NCBI GenBank assembly: GCA_017479085.1
Contig: JAFVCQ010000126.1
Span: forward strand, 1 to 32,707
DNA: 32,707 bases
From: Lachnospiraceae bacterium
Lineage (GTDB): Bacteria > Bacillota > Clostridia > Lachnospirales > Lachnospiraceae
Direction: 5' to 3'
Shown here: one piece after another, positions 24,585-31,035 of the stretch
How positions within the stretch are numbered: the first letter of the stretch is position 1
How the letters are laid out: each line of letters starts with the position of its first letter
Position numbers and translations under genes: made by a program
The notes under the pieces: generated by a model
What the model was told of the DNA's origin: nothing
The model's database searches: none
The model's input: only the letters and a program-made list of their open reading frames with translations

Positions 24585-25515
24585 AGTACTCACCTACCTC
24601 AACATCCTCCAATACTGCAATTGCATCATCCGCAAGGATCGCTGCAGAACAGTAAAGAGATAACAGATAAGATGCCACTCCTTTATCATCAATTCCCCTA
24701 AACCGGACCGATAAACCTCTGGACTGCTCATTCTTCAGTCCTGCCTGATACAGTCCAACCACACCACGCTTTGCCTCTCCGGTACGGATCAAAAGAATAT
24801 TGGTCTTGCCGCTCTGGCTCTTTGGATTCTTCAGACCATCTACCAACAGCTTGTCAGTCGGAATGATCGGAATCCCTCTCCAAACGATAAAGGTGCCTCC
24901 TGCAATATTCGTCGTAACCGGTGGTACTCCCCGCTTCGTGCACTCTCTTTCAAAGGCTGCAATCGCTCTTGGGTGCGCCAGAAAGAACGATGGCTCCTTC
25001 CATACCTTACTGATCAGCTCATCCAGATCATCCGGTGTCGGCACTCCGGTTCTGGACTGAATCCGCTGGGAATCCGGCACATTTTTCAGCAGACCGTAAT
25101 CGTCATTATTGATGAGCTGGCTCTCCTGCCGCTCTCTCAAACTCTCTACTGCCAGATCTAGCTGTTCCTTTACCTGATCATATGGAGAGCTGTACACATC
25201 CTCAATTGCTGTATCCACATTAATGATCGTGGAGATGGAATTCAGCCGATACTCTCTCGGCTCCGTCTCATACTCGATATAGCCATCCGGAATAATATCG
25301 GATTTCTTTGTCTGGCTGCACAGAACATCCAACGGGGTATCTCCCTCTACAACCTTATTTACCCTGTAAATACCCGTTTCTAATCCCTTGAATTCTAATA
25401 CCCTTGTCAGCCACTTCGGTGTAATAGCTCCATACTGCGGCTTTGTCTTCGTGACATTGGCAAGATTATATGCCGCTTCCTTTCTCAGTGCGTTAACTTT
25501 TTCTTTGTCTGCCAT
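24574..25515 (-). CDS. Family 2A encapsulin shell protein (SrpI-like)
   Basis: Self-assembling HK97-fold protein, 313 residues, forming a protein nanocompartment. It lines up by eye with cyanobacterial SrpI: NLANVTKTKPQ and ITPKWL near the N-terminus, ETGIYRVNKVV (46-56), VYSSPYDQVKEQL (107-119), RERQE (127-131), PTPDDLDELISKVWKEPSFFL (159-179), RGVPPVTTN (195-203), WRGIPIIPTDK (212-222), GLSVRFRGI and DDAIAVLEDVEVGEYYDY at the end. No cyclic-nucleotide-binding insertion is present, so it is 2A rather than 2B. Annotators may call it a phage capsid, but no phage genes are near. The next gene encodes the typical cargo. Start 25515 has GAGGG upstream and trims 14 codons from the open frame. Confidence 0.93.
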   Translation of the reverse strand: MADKEKVNALRKEAAYNLANVTKTKPQYGAITPKWLTRVLEFKGLETGIYRVNKVVEGDTPLDVLCSQTKKSDIIPDGYIEYETEPREYRLNSISTIINVDTAIEDVYSSPYDQVKEQLDLAVESLRERQESQLINNDDYGLLKNVPDSQRIQSRTGVPTPDDLDELISKVWKEPSFFLAHPRAIAAFERECTKRGVPPVTTNIAGGTFIVWRGIPIIPTDKLLVDGLKNPKSQSGKTNILLIRTGEAKRGVVGLYQAGLKNEQSRGLSVRFRGIDDKGVASYLLSLYCSAAILADDAIAVLEDVEVGEYYDY

Positions 25516-25575
25516 AATTGTTACCCTCGCTTTCTTATAATCCTTTTGAAATTGCATGCTGCAATCTCTATATTA

Positions 25576-27033
25576 TTAATACTGCGGCATAGACCGGTCT
25601 ACGTCCCTCGCCCATGTATTAATTCCATCCTTCAAATTGTACATTGGTCCCTTATATCCCGCTTCCCGAAGGGTATTGATCGCCAGAATGCTTCGTTTTC
25701 CCTCCTTGCAGATAAATATGGTATCAATGTCCGGATTGAGCTCATTCTGTCTTCTGGCCAGTTGTCCTATCGGGATGACCTTCGCATCCGGAAATTTCAC
25801 GATCGCTCTCTCGTGTGGTTCCCGAACATCCACGATCGTGAGTGGATCTCCGTTATCTAATCTCTGCTTCAGCACCCGTGCCTCAATCGCTTCCACCGGC
25901 GCTTCCTCCTCTTCCTGCTTCTTCAGACCACAGAATTCCTCATAATCAAACTCTTCCAATTCCTTGATGGTGGCATGCTTTCCACAAATCGGACACTCCG
26001 GATCCTTGTCTATCTTGAGCTCCCTGAATCGCATCTTCCATGCATCCAGTGTCAGCAACCGCCCGATCAGCGGCTGACTTCCACCAATAATCAGCTTAAT
26101 GACCTCATTTGCCTGTATCGTCCCAATGATTCCCGGCAACACTCCCAGAACACCACCCTCTGCACAGGATGGCACCAGACCAGCCGGTGGCGGAGCCGGA
26201 TACATACACCGGTAGCACGGTCCTTCCTTAGCATAATATACACTGGTCTGTCCCTCAAACTGATACATTGCTCCAAACACATCCGGCTTGCCCAACAGTA
26301 CACAGGCATCATTGATCAGATACCTTGCCTTGTAGTTATCCGTCGCATCTGCCACCACGTCATACTCTTCAATCAGATCCAATGCATTTTCGGCATTTAA
26401 TAAAATATTATAGACCTCCACCTTCACAAGGGGATTGATCGCCCGTATGGCATCCTTTGCAGATGCCACCTTCGGTCTGCCTACATCCCTTGTTCCGTGA
26501 ATGACCTGTCGTTGTAAATTAGAGGATTCCACCTCATCAAAATCCACCAATCCGATGGTTCCCACACCCGCCGCCGCCAGATACTGTGCCAGCGGAGTGC
26601 CGAGTCCTCCCAGACCGACAATCAGCACCTTAGCGGCTTTCAATTTTTTTTGGCCCTTTACCCCCACTTCCTGAAGAAGTAAATGGCGGCTATACCGCAT
26701 GATCTCATCATTGGTGAGCTTTTCCGCTCTCCCGTCCTCAATCACGCTGCTCTCCACCGATCCACCCGCAATGGCCGGAATCAACATGACCGTATCGCCA
26801 TCCTTCACCTCTGTATCATAACCATTCAGTTTCTTAATATTGGTATCTCCCAAAAAAATATTGATAAAAGCTCTCGGTTTTCCTTCCTCGTCAAAAATCG
26901 CTTTTTTTGTCTCCGGATATTCATCCGCCAGGTTCTGAATTACCTCCCGTATGGTATTTCCACTCAACTCCAGCTCTGATCTTCGGTTGGTAAAGGAGCG
27001 GAGCGTCGTTGGTATTAGTACAGTAACCGCCAT
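25576..27033 (-). CDS. sulfur-carrier / E1-like adenylyltransferase / rhodanese triple fusion
   Basis: Three sulfur-transfer modules in one 485-residue chain. Residues 1-91 are a MoaD/CysO-like beta-grasp carrier ending in Gly90-Gly91. Residues about 105-350 are a ThiF/MoeB E1 domain: GLGGLGTPL (140-148), zinc cysteines Cys273/276 and Cys347/350, and PSCAEGGVLG with Cys290. Residues about 380-485 are a rhodanese domain with active loop CKEGKR (Cys442). The E1 plus rhodanese part equals MoeZ, which activates and sulfurates the CysO carrier in mycobacteria. Here the carrier is fused in front, with Ser92 after the Gly-Gly, so cleavage would be needed to free its C-terminus; the JAMM protease encoded upstream is a candidate. 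AGGAGG precedes the ATG. Confidence 0.93.
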   Translation of the reverse strand: MAVTVLIPTTLRSFTNRRSELELSGNTIREVIQNLADEYPETKKAIFDEEGKPRAFINIFLGDTNIKKLNGYDTEVKDGDTVMLIPAIAGGSVESSVIEDGRAEKLTNDEIMRYSRHLLLQEVGVKGQKKLKAAKVLIVGLGGLGTPLAQYLAAAGVGTIGLVDFDEVESSNLQRQVIHGTRDVGRPKVASAKDAIRAINPLVKVEVYNILLNAENALDLIEEYDVVADATDNYKARYLINDACVLLGKPDVFGAMYQFEGQTSVYYAKEGPCYRCMYPAPPPAGLVPSCAEGGVLGVLPGIIGTIQANEVIKLIIGGSQPLIGRLLTLDAWKMRFRELKIDKDPECPICGKHATIKELEEFDYEEFCGLKKQEEEEAPVEAIEARVLKQRLDNGDPLTIVDVREPHERAIVKFPDAKVIPIGQLARRQNELNPDIDTIFICKEGKRSILAINTLREAGYKGPMYNLKDGINTWARDVDRSMPQY

Positions 27034-27094
27034 GTTTGTATCCTCCTGTTTTCTTTCAAATTTGTATTGTCAAGTTCTACATTCCACTTCGGTC

Positions 27095-27164
27095 GGTGCG
27101 AAACGCATGCCCCGGCATGCAGCACCCCTCGCGACATTCACCAAATTGACAAGCAGGCTTGTCA
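27095..27164 (-). promoter_or_regulatory. two strong hairpins in the 193 bp spacer before the triple-fusion gene
   Basis: GGTGC/GCACC arms (27095, 27122) enclose GCATGC-CCCG-GCATGC, and 21 bases away is TGACAAGC-AG-GCTTGTCA (27147-27164). This is the only long gap in an otherwise tightly packed operon. The hairpins lack a U-tract, so mRNA processing, stability or a cis-regulatory RNA is more likely than termination. No known riboswitch core was recognised. Confidence 0.4.
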
Positions 27165-27226
27165 GTCCGGCTCATTATTCGCGGATATAAACAGATCATC
27201 TATTTATTATATTGTTCTCCGTCTAT

Positions 27227-27667
27227 CTATATGATATGAATCTCCTCCGGATAAAATATATGCTTGTCTGAAGAAAGCTCAAAGCTGTTCAGCTCTACCG
27301 CAACGTTCGCTGCCACTGCGGTGATCACATAAGAGTACACCGGAAGTGCATGTGCCCTGTCATACTCCGACGGAATGGCCGGATGATCCGGATGGGAATG
27401 ATAAAATCCCACTATATCCTGCCCTCTTCTTCTCGCCTCCAGCTCTGCCTGCAGCATCGTCTCCGGTGTGATCAGAAAGCGATGATACCGCTCCCCATCC
27501 GAAAAGGAATTAACGACCGGAAGAAGACTCTTTACCCGCTTGACTGTCTGTGATCCGGAGTCCTGCTCCGACAACTCTCCAAACAGGATTCCACAGCACT
27601 CATCCGGATAATACTTCTCTCCCTCTCTCCGGATCTGTTGTTCCAGCTCTCGTGTTATATATATCAA
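27227..27667 (-). CDS. JAMM/MPN+ metalloprotease (Mec-like)
   Basis: Zinc peptidase of the JAB1/MPN/Mov34 type. From the TTG start the protein has 146 residues, the size of mycobacterial Mec, which releases cysteine from the CysO-cysteine adduct. The full JAMM motif is visible: Glu23 in PDECCGILFGE, then HSHPDHPAIPSEYD with His90, His92 and Asp103. The TTG at 27667 overlaps the stop codon of the cysteine synthase gene (TTGA) and GGGAGGG lies six bases before it, so the genes are translationally coupled; an open frame 17 codons longer exists but lacks a ribosome site. Likely tasks: releasing cysteine from the carrier, or cutting after Gly-Gly of the fusion encoded next. Confidence 0.9.
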   Translation of the reverse strand: MIYITRELEQQIRREGEKYYPDECCGILFGELSEQDSGSQTVKRVKSLLPVVNSFSDGERYHRFLITPETMLQAELEARRRGQDIVGFYHSHPDHPAIPSEYDRAHALPVYSYVITAVAANVAVELNSFELSSDKHIFYPEEIHII

Positions 27668-28566
27668 TCCAATCCCTCCCACAACGGTTCTGACAGATAC
27701 CGATAACCACCGTCGCACAGAATCGTAACAATCTGTGAGCCTGCGGGAGCATTCTTTGCAACTTCGATGGCAGCCAGCACATTGGCACCGGAACTGATTC
27801 CCACAAACAATCCCTCCTCCCTTGCCAACCGCTTTGTCATCTCGTAGGCCTCCTCGGTTCCCACCTCCACCTTCGCATCTGCAATTCCCTTGTCATAGAT
27901 GCCCGGATTCAATGTCGACTCCATATGCTTGAGGCCTTCCAGTCCATGAAACGGAGAATCCGGCTGCATGATGATACACTGAATCTCCGGTGATAATTCC
28001 TTCAGTCTTCTGGATGTCCCCATGAAGGTTCCCGACGTACCGGTTCCCGCTACAAAGTGTGTGATGCTCTGTCCCGTCTGCTCCCAAATCTCCAGAGCAG
28101 TCGTGTTGTAATGCGCCTGCCAGTTCGCATCATTGTTATATTGATCGGGATAAAAATAGCGTTCCGGTTCCGCCTCTGCCAATTCTCTTGCCATATAAAA
28201 AGCCCCATCCGCACCCTCTAACGGATCCGTCTCCAGCATCTCGGCTCCATATGCCCGGATAATCCGCTTGCGTTCCAAACTCACATTGGAAGGCATACAT
28301 AAAAGTACTCTGTATCCCATTGCTGCCCCCATCATGGCATATGCCATACCGGTGCTTCCACTGGTGGCATCCAGAATCGTCTGACCCTTCTTAAGCTTTC
28401 CGGAGCGAATTCCCTGCAACAGCATCGCCTTCGCCGCCCTGTCCTTTACCGAGCCACTCGGATTCAGAAACTCTCCCTTTGCATAGATGGCAACCTCCCT
28501 GTCAGAGGTAAATACATTGTGAAGTCGAAACAGCGGCGTATTGCCAACTGCATCCAGAATACTCAT
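27664..28566 (-). CDS. cysM: cysteine synthase (CysM/CysK family)
   Basis: PLP-dependent beta-replacement enzyme, 300 residues, making cysteine (or a carrier-bound cysteine) from O-acetylserine or O-phosphoserine. GNTPL at 8-12, PLP lysine Lys41 in SGSVKDRAA, substrate loop TSGSTG (68-73), phosphate-binding GTGTSGT (174-180) and the stretch QPDSPFHGLEGLKH (201-214) identify the family. Because it is co-encoded with a carrier/E1/rhodanese protein and a JAMM protease, a CysM-type reaction using a carrier thiocarboxylate rather than free sulfide is likely. cysE in the same operon points to O-acetylserine as acceptor. It is the first gene after a consensus promoter, with AGGAGG upstream of the ATG. 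Confidence 0.9.
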   Translation of the reverse strand: MSILDAVGNTPLFRLHNVFTSDREVAIYAKGEFLNPSGSVKDRAAKAMLLQGIRSGKLKKGQTILDATSGSTGMAYAMMGAAMGYRVLLCMPSNVSLERKRIIRAYGAEMLETDPLEGADGAFYMARELAEAEPERYFYPDQYNNDANWQAHYNTTALEIWEQTGQSITHFVAGTGTSGTFMGTSRRLKELSPEIQCIIMQPDSPFHGLEGLKHMESTLNPGIYDKGIADAKVEVGTEEAYEMTKRLAREEGLFVGISSGANVLAAIEVAKNAPAGSQIVTILCDGGYRYLSEPLWEGLD

Positions 28567-28597
28567 GCCGATCTCACCTTCCTCCTACTTTCTGATT

Positions 28598-28621
28598 AAT
28601 TCTATCAGTTTAGTATGAATT
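28598..28621. promoter_or_regulatory. candidate operator at the encapsulin operon promoter
   Basis: AATTC and GAATT arms separated by 14 AT-rich bases (with one further symmetric C/G pair), touching the -10 box and covering the likely start site. AT-rich dyads of about this size are used by Rrf2-type regulators such as CymR and IscR, which respond to cysteine or iron-sulfur status. The assignment is speculative. Confidence 0.35.
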
Positions 28622-28647
28622 ATAGACCCTTATCTTTGGTTTGTCAA
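28619..28647 (-). promoter_or_regulatory. encapsulin/cysteine operon promoter
   Basis: On the minus strand consensus TTGACA (28647-28642), exactly 17 bases, consensus TATAAT (28624-28619). It lies 53 bases before the cysteine synthase start and should drive six genes down to the terminator at 21716-21754. Confidence 0.88.
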
Positions 28648-28691
28648 TACAATGTATCCATTTTCTTCCCCCCCTGCCCACATATATATAA

Positions 28692-28732
28692 ACAGCGGTC
28701 TGTTATAGGTATATCCTATAGCAAACCGCTGT
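28692..28732. terminator. terminator between the rhodanese-TtcA gene and the encapsulin operon
   Basis: A long hairpin: ACAGCGGT with ACCGCTGT outside and TATAGG with CCTATA inside. It is followed on the minus strand by TTATATATATG and on the plus strand by CTTTTGTGTTT. It ends the gene at 28757-29899 and insulates the operon promoter. Confidence 0.8.
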
Positions 28733-28756
28733 CTTTTGTGTTTCACTGTATTACTC

Positions 28757-29899
28757 TCAATAGGTGTCCAAAAAATGGTGTTTTACCCCATCTTTCTTAT
28801 ATGCAATCACTGTATCCAAATTCACATTCTCCACACTTCGGAAGATATTTTTTTCAATGACATCACTTTTCTTGCTAAGCTCCCGAATCAGTTCCTTGAT
28901 CTCCGCCCGCTTTGAACCCTTTTCCGTCCCTCCACAGGAGGCACAGCTCTCGGTGAACCGGCAGGCACACTGGATAAAATGCAGCCTGTTATAATCCCGC
29001 CAGTGAATAATGTCAGCCTCGCGGATCAGATACATCGGCCGGATCAGTTCCATTCCCTCAAAATTCGTGCTGTGGAGCTTCGGCATCATCGTCTGAATCT
29101 GTCCACCATAAAGCATCCCCATAACGATGGTTTCAATGACATCATCATAGTGATGTCCCAGTGCGATCTTGTTACATCCAAGCTCCCTTGCCTTACTGTA
29201 CAGATACCCCCTGCGCATTCTGGCACACAGGTAGCACGGCGACCCGCCAATATCATCCTTTGCCACTGTGTCAAAGATGTCGGATTCAAATACCGTAACC
29301 GGAACATTCAGAAAACGTGCATTATCTATTATGGTCTGATAGTTCAGTGTATTATACCCCGGATTCATCACCAAAAACACAACTTCAAAATTCTTCTTTC
29401 CATGCCGCTCCAGCTCCTGAAACAGCTTTGCCATCAGCATGGAATCTTTTCCCCCGGAAATACACACTGCGATCCGGTCTCCATCCTGAATCATCTCATA
29501 TTCATTGATTCCCTTCACAAAGGGCCGCCAGATCTCCTTCCGGAACCGCTTCACAATGCTTCGTTCCACATCCTTATATGAGGTCTGCTGAGTATCCTGC
29601 TCCATCAGTTTTTTTAATTTTGCCCGCAGATATGCATGAAATCCATTCTCTATACTGTAAAGCTCATATCCCTGTTTGTTATATGTCTCCGCCAGCTCGC
29701 CGCTGCGCTGGCCGGTATAGCAGAGCAGATAGACCGGCTTCTCTCTTGGAACCTCTGATAGATGCTCCTCCCACTCTTCCCAGAAAATATGGATGGCTCC
29801 GGGATAGGTTTCCTTCTCATATTCTTCTCTGCTGCGGATATCAATGACCAGCTTCTCCCTGTTGTCCTGTTCGAATTCTTGTATTGTTCTTTGAACCAT
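28757..29899 (-). CDS. rhodanese-TtcA-like tRNA thiolation fusion protein
   Basis: A 380-residue two-part protein. Residues about 8-95 form a rhodanese domain with active-site loop CYTGQR (Cys60) that can carry a persulfide. Residues about 110-350 form a PP-loop ATPase of the TtcA/TtuA group: SGGKDS (148-153), then PCYLC (Cys222, Cys225), GHHYDDVIET and CACRF (Cys311, Cys313), the three-cysteine pattern that holds the iron-sulfur cluster in TtcA, plus an extra Cys319-x-x-Cys322. TtcA thiolates cytidine 32 of tRNA. Fusing the sulfur donor to the thiolase in cis is notable. GGGAG precedes the ATG. A MITE lies 64 bases upstream. Confidence 0.88.
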   Translation of the reverse strand: MVQRTIQEFEQDNREKLVIDIRSREEYEKETYPGAIHIFWEEWEEHLSEVPREKPVYLLCYTGQRSGELAETYNKQGYELYSIENGFHAYLRAKLKKLMEQDTQQTSYKDVERSIVKRFRKEIWRPFVKGINEYEMIQDGDRIAVCISGGKDSMLMAKLFQELERHGKKNFEVVFLVMNPGYNTLNYQTIIDNARFLNVPVTVFESDIFDTVAKDDIGGSPCYLCARMRRGYLYSKARELGCNKIALGHHYDDVIETIVMGMLYGGQIQTMMPKLHSTNFEGMELIRPMYLIREADIIHWRDYNRLHFIQCACRFTESCASCGGTEKGSKRAEIKELIRELSKKSDVIEKNIFRSVENVNLDTVIAYKKDGVKHHFLDTY

Positions 29900-29963
29900 C
29901 TTGCAACTCCCGTTTACTCCTTTTTTATATCACAGTATCTACAAAATCACACTGTATTCATGA

Positions 29964-30171
29964 CTATGTCATTTAGTTAAGGATTAGCCAGTGAACAGCT
30001 AACGGATATGGTATATGTTTCACAATGTAGGGCTATCTGCGGACGTCGGTCCTTAATGAGCAGCTTAGGCTGCGAATTTAGTACCGTTACGTCGGCAGTT
30101 AAGTGAAAGCGTGCCCGGAATGTGAAACATATACCATATTCGGTAGCGTCCGGCTTAACTAAATGACATTG
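29964..30171. mobile_element. MITE copy B, 208 bp, inverted relative to copy A
   Basis: Same element as 10089-10295 in reverse orientation: ends CTATGTCATTT and AAATGACATTG (one mismatch between arms) and the sub-terminal arms TATGGTATATGTTTC / GAAACATATACCATA. It is flanked by perfect 10 bp direct repeats GTATTCATGA at 29954-29963 and 30172-30181. The right-hand repeat contains the tcdA stop codon (TGA at 30178-30176), so insertion hit the very end of tcdA without changing its product. It encodes nothing and has no transposase. Confidence 0.85.
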
Positions 30172-30175
30172 GTAT

Positions 30176-30928
30176 TCATGATACCAGATCTTTGATCACC
30201 TCTGAGGCAATGATCAGGCCGGCCACCGAGGGTACGAAGGCCGTAGAACCCGGAATATCTCTCCGCTCCGTACATTTGTGCTGTGCCCCCGGCGGGCAGA
30301 TACAGTTTGTCCGGCAGCTAATCGCCATGTCCTCAATCGGCCGGATCGGTTTTTCCTTCGAATACACAACTTTCAATTTCCTGACTCCGCGTTTTTTCAA
30401 TTCCCGGCGCATCACCTTCGCCAGCGGACAAACCGAGGTCTGGTATATATCAGCCACCTCAAACTCTGCAGGGTTCAATTTATTACCCGCTCCCATGCTG
30501 CTGATGATCGGGATGCCACATTCCTGTGCCTGCATCACAAGCTGGAGCTTGGCTGTCACCGTATCCACCGCATCTACCACATAGGAATACTGTGTAAAAT
30601 CGAATTCGTCCTTATTCTCCGGCAGATAAAAGCACTTATGTACCACCACCTTACAATCCGGATTGATCTCGAGCACCCGATCGCGCATGACCTCCGCCTT
30701 ATACTGTCCGATCGTCTTTCTGGTGGCGATGATCTGACGGTTGATATTCGTCAGACAGACCTTGTCATCATCGATCAGATCCACCGCGCCAACTCCGCTT
30801 CTCACCAGCGCTTCCACCACATAACCGCCGACACCGCCAATACCAAATACTGCTACCCTCGACTGTTCCAACCGCTCCATTGCCTCTTTTCCAAATAATA
30901 ATTCTGTTCTTGAAAACTGGTTTAACAT
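30176..30928 (-). CDS. tcdA: tRNA threonylcarbamoyladenosine dehydratase TcdA
   Basis: ThiF/E1-superfamily enzyme, 250 residues, that uses ATP to cyclise t6A37 of tRNA to ct6A. The nucleotide motif GIGGVGGYVVEAL (about 29-41), the Asp pair in DLIDDDKVCLTNINRQI and the C-terminal NCICPP and GSTAFVPSVAGL segments fit TcdA/CsdL rather than MoeB (no rhodanese, no CysO). In E. coli this protein works with the CsdA-CsdE desulfurase pair, so it belongs with the local sulfur theme. AGGAAGG precedes the ATG. Its stop codon lies inside the target duplication of MITE copy B. Confidence 0.92.
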   Translation of the reverse strand: MLNQFSRTELLFGKEAMERLEQSRVAVFGIGGVGGYVVEALVRSGVGAVDLIDDDKVCLTNINRQIIATRKTIGQYKAEVMRDRVLEINPDCKVVVHKCFYLPENKDEFDFTQYSYVVDAVDTVTAKLQLVMQAQECGIPIISSMGAGNKLNPAEFEVADIYQTSVCPLAKVMRRELKKRGVRKLKVVYSKEKPIRPIEDMAISCRTNCICPPGAQHKCTERRDIPGSTAFVPSVAGLIIASEVIKDLVS

Positions 30929-30990
30929 TGTAAGATCCTTCCTGGTCGTTCTCTTTCCTGTCCATGCTTATGTTTGTTACAATCCATCCA

Positions 30991-31019
30991 ATTATACCGA
31001 ATCCGTCTTGTCAAAGCAA
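30991..31019 (-). promoter_or_regulatory. probable tcdA promoter
   Basis: TTGCTT (31019-31014), 17 bases, consensus TATAAT (30996-30991) on the minus strand, 63 bases before the tcdA start. The -35 box is weak. Confidence 0.5.
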
Positions 31020-31035
31020 CGACAATTTTATGACG

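Noticed and set aside
24574..25515. Phage major capsid protein and hence a prophage remnant
   Set aside because: The HK97-like protein has no terminase, portal, protease or tail genes around it. It matches the SrpI-type encapsulin motif by motif and is followed by the typical desulfurase cargo.
27034..27226. T-box or SAM riboswitch before the carrier-E1-rhodanese gene
   Set aside because: The conserved T-box and S-box core sequences were not found on the minus strand, and no terminator U-tract follows the hairpins.
25576..27667. Bacterial ubiquitin-like anti-phage conjugation system (Ub-like protein, E1, E2, JAMM)
   Set aside because: There is no E2-like gene. The E1 carries a rhodanese domain and the neighbours are cysteine synthase and serine acetyltransferase, which fits a sulfur-carrier cysteine pathway.
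30176..30928. Second MoeB/ThiF sulfur-carrier activating enzyme
   Set aside because: C-terminal motifs and length fit TcdA; it lacks a rhodanese domain and a carrier.
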